This document shows, in pieces, positions 30,635 through 40,258 of a stretch of 58,337 nucleotides of DNA. Source of the DNA: an uncultured Lachnospiraceae bacterium (GTDB lineage: Bacteria; Bacillota; Clostridia; Lachnospirales; Lachnospiraceae); contig CASEIR010000070.1 of assembly GCA_949287925.1 (NCBI GenBank), forward strand, positions 1 through 58,337. The letters run 5' to 3'. The translations under genes and the position numbers were made by a program. The notes under the pieces are model-generated. The model saw only the letters and a program-made list of their open reading frames with translations, made no database searches and had not been told where the DNA came from. The first letter of the stretch is position 1. Each line of letters opens with the position of its first letter.

Positions 30635-32057
30635 GAAATATCTCAGGAATCACATTTTAAGCAGCCTGAGATTCCGGATCATCCTTTTGATCTTCCTGGC
30701 CGGCGCAGTTCCGGCTGCGATTATCTGGGCGGTGATCTTGAGCAGCTATGAAAAACGTGCAGTAGAGGTGCGGACTGCAGAGATACAGAATCAATGTACC
30801 ATTCTATGCAATCAGTTGAGTAATTCTGTTGATGTAGATGGAATTATTACAGAAACTGTTTCTACAGAGCTGGTGCAGCTGTCGAATATATACGACGGAC
30901 GTGTGCTGGTGATTGACAAGGATTTCCGAATTAATGAAGACACATATGATATGGATGTGGGCAGAACCATTGTATCTGCCGATGTGATCCAGTGCTTTGA
31001 AGGAAAGGGCACTTCTAATTATGATGCGAAAAATCAGTTTATTGAAGTGACTTCGCCCATAATGGATCTGACCGGGAAAAAAGTAGTGGGGGTAATGCTG
31101 GTCAGCGTATCCACAGATTCTATACAGACGGATCTGGGAGTATTGGGCGGAAAAGCGGCGGTGACATTTGTAACGATGCTGCTGATTCTTCTGGCCCTTG
31201 CCGTTCTTGCGGGATTTTGCATGGTCAGGCCATTTCAGAGAATAACCAGTTCGATAGCGGCCATTACAGATGGATATGAAGACCAGTATCTGAACGAGAC
31301 GGCTTACACAGAGACCAGACAATTGTCGGAAGCTTTTAATAAAATGCTGGGTAGAATGAAGGTGTTGGATGAATCCAGAAATGAATTTGTGTCAAATGTA
31401 TCTCATGAACTGAAAACACCTCTGACTTCTATGAAGGTACTTGCAGATTCACTGCTTTCACAGGAAGAGGTTCCCGCGGAGCTTTATAAAGAATTCATGG
31501 GAGATCTTTCAGAGGAAATCGAACGTGAGAATAAGATCATAAATGATCTGCTTTCGCTGGTCAAGATGGATAAAACAGCTGATACCATGAATATATCAGT
31601 TGAAAATATTAACGTGTTGGTAGAACGTATCCTGAAGCGGCTTCGCCCCATAGCGGCCACGAGGAACATCGAAGTTGTATTTGAGAGTTTTCGTCCTGTG
31701 TCGGCAGAGGTAGATGAAGTGAAGCTGTCACTGGCTATATCGAATCTGGTAGAAAATGCGATAAAATACAATAAAGATGACGGCTGGATTCATGTTTCTC
31801 TGAATGCGGATCATAAATATTTTTATCTGGAAGTGGCGGATTCTGGTATCGGGATACCGGAAGACTCTGTAGAACATATTTTTGAACGTTTTTATCGGGT
31901 GGACAAGTCTCATTCCCGTGAGATCGGAGGAACCGGGCTGGGGCTTGCTATTGCCCGGAGTGCGGTGGTTATGCACAGAGGGGCAATTAAGGCGTACAGT
32001 CAGCTGGGAGAGGGAACGACATTTACGGTGAGAATTCCGCTGATTTATGTGAAATAG
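30609..32057 (+). CDS. Membrane sensor histidine kinase
   Basis: This roughly 482-residue protein has membrane helix 1 (about 24-46) and an extracytoplasmic sensing domain (about 50-180, probably PAS/Cache-like). Helix 2 (about 183-208), a HAMP linker and a HisKA domain with phospho-His in VSHELKTPLTSM (about 266) follow. The ATPase has N box VENAIKYN, GIGIPEDSVEHIFERFYR and GTGLGLAI. The start is uncertain: GTG 30609 or TTG 30612 are the only usual codons near a sensible position, both inside the end of the response regulator gene (about 25-base overlap). It forms a two-component system with that regulator and is followed 15 bases later by a GerMN lipoprotein gene. Confidence 0.92.
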   Translation: MLAIISEVRKYLRNHILSSLRFRIILLIFLAGAVPAAIIWAVILSSYEKRAVEVRTAEIQNQCTILCNQLSNSVDVDGIITETVSTELVQLSNIYDGRVLVIDKDFRINEDTYDMDVGRTIVSADVIQCFEGKGTSNYDAKNQFIEVTSPIMDLTGKKVVGVMLVSVSTDSIQTDLGVLGGKAAVTFVTMLLILLALAVLAGFCMVRPFQRITSSIAAITDGYEDQYLNETAYTETRQLSEAFNKMLGRMKVLDESRNEFVSNVSHELKTPLTSMKVLADSLLSQEEVPAELYKEFMGDLSEEIERENKIINDLLSLVKMDKTADTMNISVENINVLVERILKRLRPIAATRNIEVVFESFRPVSAEVDEVKLSLAISNLVENAIKYNKDDGWIHVSLNADHKYFYLEVADSGIGIPEDSVEHIFERFYRVDKSHSREIGGTGLGLAIARSAVVMHRGAIKAYSQLGEGTTFTVRIPLIYVK

Positions 32058-32072
32058 CAGGAGGAAGGCAGT

Positions 32073-32996
32073 ATGAGAAACAGAAAAAGAACAATGGCGT
32101 TCTGTCTGGTTATGGGGATTCTTATTCTTGGAGGATGCCGGAATTCTGGGTATGCGGATGATAAAGGACCGGTGATCTTTTATCTGAATATGGAGGGGAA
32201 CAGTCTGGTAAGGGAACCTTATGATGAGGAAGAATTATCCGGAGAAGACGCTGTTCAGATCATGATCGACTATATGAAGGAGAATCCGGATTCTATCGAA
32301 TATAAAAGCGTGTTTCCCGAAGATGTTGAAGTTGAAGCTTGGGAACTCAAGGATCAGAAACTGGACTTGCATTTTAGCCAATCTTATCTGGATATGACGG
32401 ACTCGGAAGAAGTACTGTTTCGTGCGGCTATGGTTCAAAGCCTTGGGCAGATACAGGGAGTGAATTCGATTATGTTTTATGTGGAGCAGGACCCGGTTCT
32501 GGATTCGGCAGGCGAACCAATCGGATATATGAGGCCGGATGATTTTATCCAGAATACCGGTTCTGCGGTCCACTCATATCAAAAGACAAAGCTAAAATTG
32601 TATTTTGGAAATAAAAAGGGCGATCAGCTTGTGGAAGAAGAAGTGAATGTGCGATATAACAGCAATCTGTCCATTGAAAAAGTAATTGTAGAACAGCTGA
32701 TCAAAGGCCCCAAAGATGCGGATCTGGTTCCGTTGATCCCCGCGGAAACCAAAGTGATCGGCATTTCGGTAAAAGAGGGGATCTGCTATGTTAATCTGAG
32801 CGAACATTTTTTAAATAATACTTATGGAGCAGATCCGGAACTGGTGGTATATTCCATTGTAAATTCTGTTGTGGAAGGCGGGAATGCCAGCAGAGTACAG
32901 ATTTCTGTCAATGGAGAAAATGATGTTCATTACATGGATCAGGTTGATCTTGGCAAGCCGCTTGTCAGAGATCTTGATCTGGTGGAGGATTCTTAA
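32073..32996 (+). CDS. GerMN-domain lipoprotein
   Basis: This 307-residue protein has a signal peptide ending in a good lipobox, LILGGC with Cys22. Two GerMN-like domains follow (about 35-165 and 175-300), the second with KLYFGNKKGDQLVEEE and the VNLSEHFLNN segment. GerMN domains occur in spore germination protein GerM and in actinobacterial LpqB, which modulates the MtrB kinase. Here it follows directly on a response regulator and kinase, which suggests a similar accessory role outside the membrane. AGGAGGAAGGCAGT precedes the ATG. Only three bases separate its stop from comEC. Confidence 0.9.
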   Translation: MRNRKRTMAFCLVMGILILGGCRNSGYADDKGPVIFYLNMEGNSLVREPYDEEELSGEDAVQIMIDYMKENPDSIEYKSVFPEDVEVEAWELKDQKLDLHFSQSYLDMTDSEEVLFRAAMVQSLGQIQGVNSIMFYVEQDPVLDSAGEPIGYMRPDDFIQNTGSAVHSYQKTKLKLYFGNKKGDQLVEEEVNVRYNSNLSIEKVIVEQLIKGPKDADLVPLIPAETKVIGISVKEGICYVNLSEHFLNNTYGADPELVVYSIVNSVVEGGNASRVQISVNGENDVHYMDQVDLGKPLVRDLDLVEDS

Positions 32997-32999
32997 AGC

Positions 33000-35210
33000 T
33001 TGAGAGACAGACCATTATTGTGTGCCTGCCTGTTTGTTGTTGCGTCGCTGATATTGGCGGTGACGGCAGCCGGAGATTCCCTGATACGGGAACTCCGGCC
33101 TTCTAAACTGGAACGCTGCTTGGAGGAAGGGGAACAGGTTCAGGCAGAAGGGACTGTCTGCCGTATTGAAGAGAAGACGAAGGTTCAGGCAGTCTATTTA
33201 AAACGAGTTTCTATCAGATGCAGATCTGCATCTTTCTATGAAAATAATCTGATTATCTACACAGATCCCGGACAATTATTTAAAATTGGAAACAGAATAA
33301 AGGTTCAAGGAGAAGTTTCTTTTTTCGAAGAGGCTGCGAATCCAGGGAATTTTGACCAGAAAAGATATTATCAGATCCGGGGCATTCACGGACTGATATG
33401 GGCTGGGAACATCTCGGTGTCCGACAGATCCGTCTGTGCGTTCCGGCAGAGACTGGCGGAATTCAGAAACAGCTGGCGAAAGATGTTGATCACGGAACTG
33501 GGAGATCAAAACGGAACTGTACTGGCAGCTATCATGCTGGGAGAAAAGGCGGGGATGGAGCCGGAGCTTAAGTCTTTATATCAGGCCAATGGGATCGGGC
33601 ATATCCTTGCTATTTCCGGACTGCATCTGTCGCTGATTGGCCTTGGCGCATACAGATTGCTGCGAAGGCTGACCGGCTCGTACCTGGCCGGAGGGGCCGC
33701 AGGTATCCTGTTCCTGGGGACCTATGTCTTGATGATTGGAGTTACGGTATCGGCAGCGAGGGCTGCGGTTATGTTTCTGTTCCGGGTAGGCGCAGACATG
33801 TCCGGCAGACATTATGACGCGCCGACAGCGCTGGGAACGGCGGCTGCTGTGGTGCTGCTGTGGCGGCCGCTTTATTTGTATGACGGAGGCTTCTGGATGT
33901 CTTTTGGCGCTGTGTCGGCTATGATCGTGATACTGCCTTTGTTCCGGGAGCTTCCTATGCAGGGCCTTTGGGCCAGTATAAGCGTGAATCTTTTTCTGAC
34001 GCCTGTCATTCTGCGATGCTTTTTTGAAATTCCGGTTTATTCCATATTTCTGAATCTGTATGTGATTCCGCTGCTGTCTGTTCTTCTGGTTCTGGGCATG
34101 GCAGGAAGTATGTTGTATCTTTTGCTGCCTTCGCTAGGAGGCTTGTTTCTGGCGGTATGCGGAATTGTTTTATGGATTTATGAAAAGAGCTGTGAATGGG
34201 CATTGACGCTGCCGGGAGCCAGGTGGGTAGCGGGGCGGCCGGCATTATGGCAGATGGCAGTGTATTATATCCTTCTGGGTATCATAATATGTCTGAATGT
34301 CCGCAGCCGTAAGAGAACTTTAAAAAAGAGGAAAAAGCGCCGATTTTTGTATTTTACACTTGTCCTGCCCGGAGTGTTGGTTCTGTGCTGCCGGTTTGGA
34401 GAAAGGGGCAGTTTTCAGACGGCTGTTCTGGATGTGGGACAGGGAGACTGCATTTTCCTTCGAGGACCGCATGGGAATAATTATCTGGTAGACGGAGGGA
34501 GCAGCGATGTGGAAGAGGTGGGAAGATACCGGATCGAATCCTATCTGAAAGCGGTAGGTGCAGGGACAATCGATTACGTGATCATTTCTCATGGTGATGA
34601 GGATCATATCAATGGAATTGAAGAATTAATCGGACGGAGAAAAATAGGCGTTTCCATACGCAGAATAGTATTGCCTCCGGAAGAAGCGTGGAATGAACGT
34701 CTCCAGGCGTTGGCATGCCGGGCCGGGGAAGCGGGAATTCTGGTCTATACGATGAAACCGGGAGATAAGATCATAGAGGGAGACCTGAAGATTACATGCC
34801 TGGCTCCTTCTTTGCAGGAAGGCCTCACACCGGGCAATGAAGCATCTATGGTGCTGGCGGTGGAATTTGGCGCGTTTGACATGCTTCTCACAGGCGACGT
34901 TGAGAATGAAGGGGAAGAAAGGCTTCTGAAATCTCTTGAGGGTTATAGCAAAGGGCGAACCTGGGAGGTTCTTAAGGCAGCGCACCATGGCTCGGGAAAT
35001 GCAACTTCTGTGGATTTTCTGAAAATCATACGCCCCAGATATACGGTAATCTCTGCTGGCGCGGATAACCCATACGGCCATCCGCATGAAGATACGTTAG
35101 AAAGGCTGCGAAATGCAGGAAGCAGCATTTTGAAAACACCGGAGCATGGGATGATTTTATTTCGGGTCCATAAGAACCGGATGTTTCTTCGGCAGATGCG
35201 GGGAGGATAG
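33000..35210 (+). CDS. comEC: DNA uptake channel ComEC/Rec2, full length
   Basis: This 736-residue protein contains all three expected parts. There is an N-terminal membrane anchor and OB-like domain (to about 150), then a multi-helix Competence domain (about 170-440; GIGHILAISGLHLSLIG is the hallmark). The C-terminal metallo-beta-lactamase-like nuclease domain has DVGQGD near 478, SHGDEDHING near 529, LLTGDVE near 630 and AAHHGSG near 660. It carries one DNA strand into the cell. The start is taken as TTG 33000, with GGAGG eleven bases upstream. The gene appears intact, unlike the related fragment at 3073-3914. Confidence 0.94.
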   Translation: MRDRPLLCACLFVVASLILAVTAAGDSLIRELRPSKLERCLEEGEQVQAEGTVCRIEEKTKVQAVYLKRVSIRCRSASFYENNLIIYTDPGQLFKIGNRIKVQGEVSFFEEAANPGNFDQKRYYQIRGIHGLIWAGNISVSDRSVCAFRQRLAEFRNSWRKMLITELGDQNGTVLAAIMLGEKAGMEPELKSLYQANGIGHILAISGLHLSLIGLGAYRLLRRLTGSYLAGGAAGILFLGTYVLMIGVTVSAARAAVMFLFRVGADMSGRHYDAPTALGTAAAVVLLWRPLYLYDGGFWMSFGAVSAMIVILPLFRELPMQGLWASISVNLFLTPVILRCFFEIPVYSIFLNLYVIPLLSVLLVLGMAGSMLYLLLPSLGGLFLAVCGIVLWIYEKSCEWALTLPGARWVAGRPALWQMAVYYILLGIIICLNVRSRKRTLKKRKKRRFLYFTLVLPGVLVLCCRFGERGSFQTAVLDVGQGDCIFLRGPHGNNYLVDGGSSDVEEVGRYRIESYLKAVGAGTIDYVIISHGDEDHINGIEELIGRRKIGVSIRRIVLPPEEAWNERLQALACRAGEAGILVYTMKPGDKIIEGDLKITCLAPSLQEGLTPGNEASMVLAVEFGAFDMLLTGDVENEGEERLLKSLEGYSKGRTWEVLKAAHHGSGNATSVDFLKIIRPRYTVISAGADNPYGHPHEDTLERLRNAGSSILKTPEHGMILFRVHKNRMFLRQMRGG

Positions 35211-35239
35211 TTGAATTTAGAAGAAAAATTCAGTATACT
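35211..35239 (+). promoter_or_regulatory. Promoter of the alpha-hydroxy-acid enzyme gene
   Basis: TTGAAT (35211-35216) and TATACT (35234-35239) are 17 bases apart, immediately after the comEC stop codon. A small hairpin with arms GGCAT/ATGCC lies in the leader. Confidence 0.7.
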
Positions 35240-35304
35240 GTAATACAGGCAAACTGGCATTTCCATTGAGATGCCGGCAGACATACAGAAAAGAGGTAAG
35301 AGAT

Positions 35305-36318
35305 ATGACATATCAGGAAGTATTGGAACAGGCAAGAACCTGTATTGGGCCGTTTTGCAAGGCATGCCCGGTCTGTAATGGAAAAGCATGCGCGAACAAA
35401 ATTCCGGGGCCGGGGGCAAAAGGAACGGGCACAGTCGCGATCCGGAACTATGAAAAATGGCAGGATATTTATGTGAATATGGACACCATCTGTGAGAATC
35501 AACCAGTGGATACTTCGATCGAACTGTTCGGTAAAACGTTCCGTTATCCCATATTTGCAGCGCCAATCGGAGCTATGAAACTGCATTATGGAGATAAGTA
35601 TGATGACCTGGAGTATAACGATATTCTGGTATCGGCCTGTGCAGATGCAGGTATTGCAGCATTTACCGGAGATGGAACGAATCCGGCTGTGATGGAAGGA
35701 GCTACAAGAGCGATCAAAGCAAAAGATGGAAAAGGAATTCCAACAGTAAAACCATGGGATGTTAATACTTTAAAAGAAAAGCTGGCATTGATTCAGGATT
35801 CAGGAGCTTTTGCAGCGGCTATGGATATCGATGCTGCAGGGCTTCCGTTTCTGAAGAACCTGACACCGCCGGCCGGAAGCAAATCTGTGGAAGAATTAAA
35901 AGTGATTATACAGGAAGCAGGAGTTCCTTTTATCCTGAAAGGAATTATGACGGTAAAAGGAGCAATGAAGGCAAAAGAAGCAGGAGCTTCCGCGATTGTA
36001 GTTTCTAATCACGGAGGCCGTGTGCTGGATCAGTGCCCGCCAACAGCGGAAGTACTTCCGGAGATTGCGGCCGCAGTGGGGAATGATATGAAGATCCTGG
36101 TAGACGGTGGAATTCGTTCCGGCGTAGATGTGTTTAAGGCGCTGGCGCTTGGAGCTGATGCAGTATTGATCGGACGCCCTTATGTTACGGCTGTATATGG
36201 CGGGGCTGCAGAGGGGGTTGCGGCACTTACAGAGAAACTGGCTGCCGAACTGGCGGATACAATGGCAATGTGCGGCGTACATTCATTGGGGGAAATCAGT
36301 AAAGAGCTGGTAAGATAA
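35305..36318 (+). CDS. FMN-dependent alpha-hydroxy-acid dehydrogenase with N-terminal cysteine cluster
   Basis: This 337-residue TIM-barrel flavoprotein belongs to the lactate/glycolate oxidase family. IFAAPIGAMKL, ILKGIMTVKGAMKA, the catalytic-loop VVSNHGGRVLDQ and the phosphate-binding ILVDGGIRSG and LIGRPYV are present. An added N-terminal segment has five cysteines, C13-x4-C18-x2-C21-x2-C24-x4-C29, a spacing that could hold an iron-sulfur cluster. In an anaerobe this would let electrons leave the flavin without oxygen. The substrate is unknown. ATG 35305 follows AAGAGGTAAGAGAT. The holA gene starts three bases after its stop, so they are probably cotranscribed. Confidence 0.88.
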   Translation: MTYQEVLEQARTCIGPFCKACPVCNGKACANKIPGPGAKGTGTVAIRNYEKWQDIYVNMDTICENQPVDTSIELFGKTFRYPIFAAPIGAMKLHYGDKYDDLEYNDILVSACADAGIAAFTGDGTNPAVMEGATRAIKAKDGKGIPTVKPWDVNTLKEKLALIQDSGAFAAAMDIDAAGLPFLKNLTPPAGSKSVEELKVIIQEAGVPFILKGIMTVKGAMKAKEAGASAIVVSNHGGRVLDQCPPTAEVLPEIAAAVGNDMKILVDGGIRSGVDVFKALALGADAVLIGRPYVTAVYGGAAEGVAALTEKLAAELADTMAMCGVHSLGEISKELVR

Positions 36319-36321
36319 TTG

Positions 36322-37302
36322 ATGAAGAGTTTAAATGAAGATATTAAATCAGGACAATTCAAACAGGCCTACCTCCTTTATGGGGAGGAGGCCTATTTAA
36401 AAAAGCAGTATAAGAATAAGTTGACAACAGCGATGCTGCCAGGACAAGACCAGATGAATTATTCCTATTTTGAAGGAAAAGGCATCAATCCAGCAGAATT
36501 GATTGATGTTGCGGAGACGATGCCCTTCTTTGCAGACCGGCGCCTGATCGTAGTGGAAAACTCTGGATTTTTTAAAACGCCCGCTCCAGAACTGGCAGAT
36601 TATATCCGGAATATGCCGGAGTCCGCAAGTTTTCTTTTTATTGAACAGGAAGTTGACAAGCGTGGAAAAATGTATAAAGCGGTTAAAGATAAAGGACGGG
36701 CAGTGGAACTAGGCCGGCAGGATGAAAAGACGCTGTTGATCTGGATTGCCGGGATCATGAAGCGGGAAGGTCGGCAGATCAAAGAATCTACGGCGCGTTA
36801 TCTGGTCGCAAAGGCCGGCACCGATATGGAAAATCTGGAAAAAGAGATGGAAAAGTTGTTTTCTTATACTATGGGAAGAACCAAGATTACACCGGAAGCT
36901 ATCGATGAGATCTGTACTACTCATATCAGCAACCAGATCTTTGCCATGGTGGAGGCTGTGGCAGGCCGTGAGCAGAAAAAGGCTCTGGACTACTATTATG
37001 ATCTTCTGGCATTAAAAGAGCCTCCGATGCGGATTCTTTATCTGCTGACCCGGCAGTTCAGGCTGCTGATGGAAGTCAGAAGCCTGCAGAAACAAGGATA
37101 TGGGAAAGCGGAAATAGCCAAAGAAGCAGGGCTGCATCCATTTGTGACCGGAAAGTATCTGCAGCAGTGCCGGAACTTCTCAGAAGCTGAGCTAAGGAGA
37201 ATACTGGAGGAAGCAGCAGATACGGAAGAACAGGTGAAAACAGGCCGGCTCGGCGATGTGATGAGTGTAGAACTTTTCATTGTAAAGAATAGTGTTTTGT
37301 GA
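36322..37302 (+). CDS. holA: DNA polymerase III delta subunit (clamp loader)
   Basis: This 326-residue protein opens the sliding clamp as part of the replication clamp loader. It shows the family's N-terminal pattern YLLYGEEAYLKKQY, TMPFFADRRLIVVENS, and the C-terminal collar domain with FAMVEAVAGREQKKALDYYYDLL. The length fits Gram-positive HolA. The gene starts at ATG 36322, three bases after the upstream stop codon, with only a weak GAG-type ribosome binding site, so translational coupling is likely. Confidence 0.93.
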   Translation: MKSLNEDIKSGQFKQAYLLYGEEAYLKKQYKNKLTTAMLPGQDQMNYSYFEGKGINPAELIDVAETMPFFADRRLIVVENSGFFKTPAPELADYIRNMPESASFLFIEQEVDKRGKMYKAVKDKGRAVELGRQDEKTLLIWIAGIMKREGRQIKESTARYLVAKAGTDMENLEKEMEKLFSYTMGRTKITPEAIDEICTTHISNQIFAMVEAVAGREQKKALDYYYDLLALKEPPMRILYLLTRQFRLLMEVRSLQKQGYGKAEIAKEAGLHPFVTGKYLQQCRNFSEAELRRILEEAADTEEQVKTGRLGDVMSVELFIVKNSVL

Positions 37303-37308
37303 TATACT
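37280..37308 (+). promoter_or_regulatory. lepA promoter
   Basis: TTGTAA (37280-37285) and TATACT (37303-37308) are 17 bases apart, overlapping the end of holA, 51 bases ahead of the lepA start codon. Confidence 0.7.
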
Positions 37309-37358
37309 ACGCTGTGCGAAATCAGCATAAATGAAAGAACTGAAAGGGAAGAATATCA

Positions 37359-39173
37359 GTGGCAGGAATAGATCAGAGTAAAATTCGTAATTTTTGCATT
37401 ATTGCACATATTGACCATGGGAAATCTACGCTGGCAGACCGGATCATCGAGATGACCGGGCTTCTGACCAGCCGGGAGATGCAGTCCCAGGTATTGGACA
37501 ACATGGATCTGGAGAGGGAACGAGGCATCACAATTAAAGCCCAGGCTGTCCGGATCGTATACAGAGCAAAGGACGGGGAAGAGTATATTTTCAACCTGAT
37601 CGACACGCCGGGACATGTGGATTTTAACTACGAAGTGTCCAGAAGTCTGGCGGCTTGTGACGGAGCTATACTGGTTGTAGATGCCGCTCAGGGTGTGGAA
37701 GCCCAGACACTGGCGAATGTATATCTGGCTTTGGACCATGATCTGGATGTCATGCCGGTAATTAATAAAGTAGATCTGCCAAGCGCAGACCCGGAACGGG
37801 TGATAGAAGAGATTGAAGATGTGATTGGCATTGAAGCGATGGACGCCCCCCAGATTTCCGCGAAAACAGGTCTTAATGTTGACCAGGTACTGGAACAGAT
37901 TGTGGAAAAGATTCCGGCGCCTCAGGGGGATCCGGCGGCGCCTTTGAAAGCACTGATTTTTGATTCCCTTTATGATTCCTATAAAGGGGTAATCGTATTC
38001 TGCCGGATTAAAGAAGGAAGTGTCAGGAAAGGGACGCCGATTTTGATGATGGCGACAGGCGCCAGAGCTGAAGTGGTGGAAGTCGGTTATTTTGGAGCCG
38101 GTCAGTTTATTCCCTGCGAAGAACTGAGCGCCGGTATGGTAGGGTATATTACTGCAAGCCTGAAGAATGTGAAAGACACCAGGGTGGGCGATACCATTAC
38201 AAATGCGTCAGATCCCTGTGACGCGCCCCTGCCGGGTTATAAAAAGGTGAATCCGATGGTATACTGTGGAATGTATCCTGCAGACGGGGCAAAATATCCG
38301 GATTTAAGAGATGCGTTGGAAAAGCTCCAGCTCAATGATGCATCGCTCCAGTTTGAACCAGAGACATCCATAGCGCTGGGCTTTGGATTCCGATGCGGAT
38401 TCCTGGGGCTTCTGCATCTGGAGATTATTCAGGAAAGACTGGAACGGGAATATAATCTGGATCTGGTGACAACAGCCCCCAGTGTTATCTACAAAGTGCA
38501 CAAAACAAACGGAGAAGTGATTGAGCTGACGAACCCGTCCAATCTGCCGGATCTGTCGGAGATCGAATATATGGAGGAACCGATCGTGAAAGCGGAGATT
38601 ATGGTAACGTCTGAGTTTATCGGCGCGATCATGGACCTGTGTCAGGAGCGAAGGGGGATCTATGAAGGAATGGAGTACATGGAAGAGACCAGAGCGGTGC
38701 TCCGGTATCACCTTCCTTTGAATGAGATCATTTATGATTTCTTCGACGCGCTGAAGTCCAGATCCCGCGGGTATGCTTCTTTCGATTATGAGATGGATGG
38801 GTATGTTCAGTCAGATCTTGTGAAACTGGATATCCTGATCAATAAAGAAGAAGTAGATGCGCTGTCCTTTATCGTACATGCTGATACTGCGTATGAACGG
38901 GGCAGAAAGATGTGCGAGAAGCTAAAGGAAGAGATTCCACGGCAACTGTTTGAAATCCCGATTCAGGCGGCAATTGGCAGTAAGATTATTGCAAGAGAAA
39001 CGGTGAAAGCGATGCGTAAGGACGTGCTGGCTAAGTGTTACGGCGGAGATATCACGAGAAAGAAGAAGCTGCTGGAAAAGCAGAAAGAAGGCAAGAAACG
39101 GATGCGGCAAGTGGGTAACGTAGAGATTCCGCAGAAAGCTTTTATGAGTGTTTTAAAATTGGATGACAAGTAA
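37359..39173 (+). CDS. lepA: Translation elongation factor 4 (LepA)
   Basis: This 604-residue GTPase back-translocates or remodels stalled ribosomes. The GTPase motifs AHIDHGKST (about 16-24), DTPGHVDF and NKVDLP are intact. The C-terminal LepA-specific domain is recognisable from [26 protein letters not shown] near the end. The start is GTG 37359, preceded by GAAAGGGAAGA. Its stop TAA shares one base with the hemW ATG, making a lepA-hemW operon, as in many Firmicutes. Confidence 0.98.
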   Translation: MAGIDQSKIRNFCIIAHIDHGKSTLADRIIEMTGLLTSREMQSQVLDNMDLERERGITIKAQAVRIVYRAKDGEEYIFNLIDTPGHVDFNYEVSRSLAACDGAILVVDAAQGVEAQTLANVYLALDHDLDVMPVINKVDLPSADPERVIEEIEDVIGIEAMDAPQISAKTGLNVDQVLEQIVEKIPAPQGDPAAPLKALIFDSLYDSYKGVIVFCRIKEGSVRKGTPILMMATGARAEVVEVGYFGAGQFIPCEELSAGMVGYITASLKNVKDTRVGDTITNASDPCDAPLPGYKKVNPMVYCGMYPADGAKYPDLRDALEKLQLNDASLQFEPETSIALGFGFRCGFLGLLHLEIIQERLEREYNLDLVTTAPSVIYKVHKTNGEVIELTNPSNLPDLSEIEYMEEPIVKAEIMVTSEFIGAIMDLCQERRGIYEGMEYMEETRAVLRYHLPLNEIIYDFFDALKSRSRGYASFDYEMDGYVQSDLVKLDILINKEEVDALSFIVHADTAYERGRKMCEKLKEEIPRQLFEIPIQAAIGSKIIARETVKAMRKDVLAKCYGGDITRKKKLLEKQKEGKKRMRQVGNVEIPQKAFMSVLKLDDK

Positions 39174-40258
39174 TGAAACCATTAGAAATATATCTTCATA
39201 TTCCATTCTGTATACAAAAATGTAAATATTGTGATTTTCTGTCCGCTCCTTCCGGTGAGAAGGAGCGGATTGTGTATGTGGAAAATCTATACCGGCAAAT
39301 CTGTAATTATAAGGAGCTTGCAAAGGACTACCAGGTGGTCAGTGTTTTTGTGGGGGGAGGGACTCCTTCGATCCTGGAAGCATATCAGATGGAGAAAATC
39401 TTTCAGGGGCTTAATCAGACATTTTCCATAGTTCCGGATGCGGAGATTACCATCGAGATGAATCCGGGTACCGTAACGGAAGAAAAGCTCCACATATATA
39501 GAAAGATCGGTATCAACCGCCTCAGCATTGGTCTGCAGTCTGTACATCAAGAAGAGTTGGAAAGCTTGGGAAGAATCCATACTTATGAGGAATTTCTGGA
39601 TATTTATGAGAAGGCAAGAGGACAGGGCTTTTCGAATATTAACGTGGATCTGATGTCGGGAATTCCGGGGCAGACCCGATCAAGCTGGGAAGAAACGTTA
39701 AAGACCGTGACAGAACTGAACCCGGAACACATATCCGCATATAGCCTGATTGTGGAAGAAGGGACGCCTTTCTGGGAACTGTACGGAGAAGACCGGAGAG
39801 GCCTTCCGGATGAGGAGACGGAGCGGGATATGTATTATCGGACCAGAGAAATACTGGGAAAAGCCGGTTATGAAAGATATGAAATTTCTAATTATTCCAG
39901 ACCGGGCTATGCATGCCGTCATAATCTTGGATACTGGAACAGAACGGAGTATCTGGGGATTGGAACGGGCGCGGCTTCTCTGATGGATCACCACAGATGG
40001 ATCCAGGGAGAAGAAAAAGAAAAACTTTCGGCGAATGATGAGATGTCGGAATATATGTTCCTTGGACTCCGGAAGATGCAAGGAGTATCAAAAACAGACT
40101 TCAGGCAGACGTTCGGGCGGAGTATGGAGGAGGTTTTCGGGACGGTTATCCGAGACATGGAGAAAAAAAATCTCCTGCAAACGGCAGGAGATTTTGTGAG
40201 ACTGACTGAATACGGAATTGACATCAGCAATTATGTGATGTGTGAATTCCTGTTATAG
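39173..40258 (+). CDS. hemW: Radical SAM heme chaperone HemW
   Basis: This 361-residue radical SAM protein has HIPFCIQKCKYCDF with the cluster cysteines 13, 17 and 20. It also has the GGGTPS glycine motif, EMNPGT, RLSIGLQS and the C-terminal HemW domain. It was formerly annotated as oxygen-independent coproporphyrinogen oxidase. HemW binds heme and delivers it to proteins. The gene is coupled to lepA and overlaps the convergent DUF4364 gene by six bases. Confidence 0.94.
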   Translation: MKPLEIYLHIPFCIQKCKYCDFLSAPSGEKERIVYVENLYRQICNYKELAKDYQVVSVFVGGGTPSILEAYQMEKIFQGLNQTFSIVPDAEITIEMNPGTVTEEKLHIYRKIGINRLSIGLQSVHQEELESLGRIHTYEEFLDIYEKARGQGFSNINVDLMSGIPGQTRSSWEETLKTVTELNPEHISAYSLIVEEGTPFWELYGEDRRGLPDEETERDMYYRTREILGKAGYERYEISNYSRPGYACRHNLGYWNRTEYLGIGTGAASLMDHHRWIQGEEKEKLSANDEMSEYMFLGLRKMQGVSKTDFRQTFGRSMEEVFGTVIRDMEKKNLLQTAGDFVRLTEYGIDISNYVMCEFLL

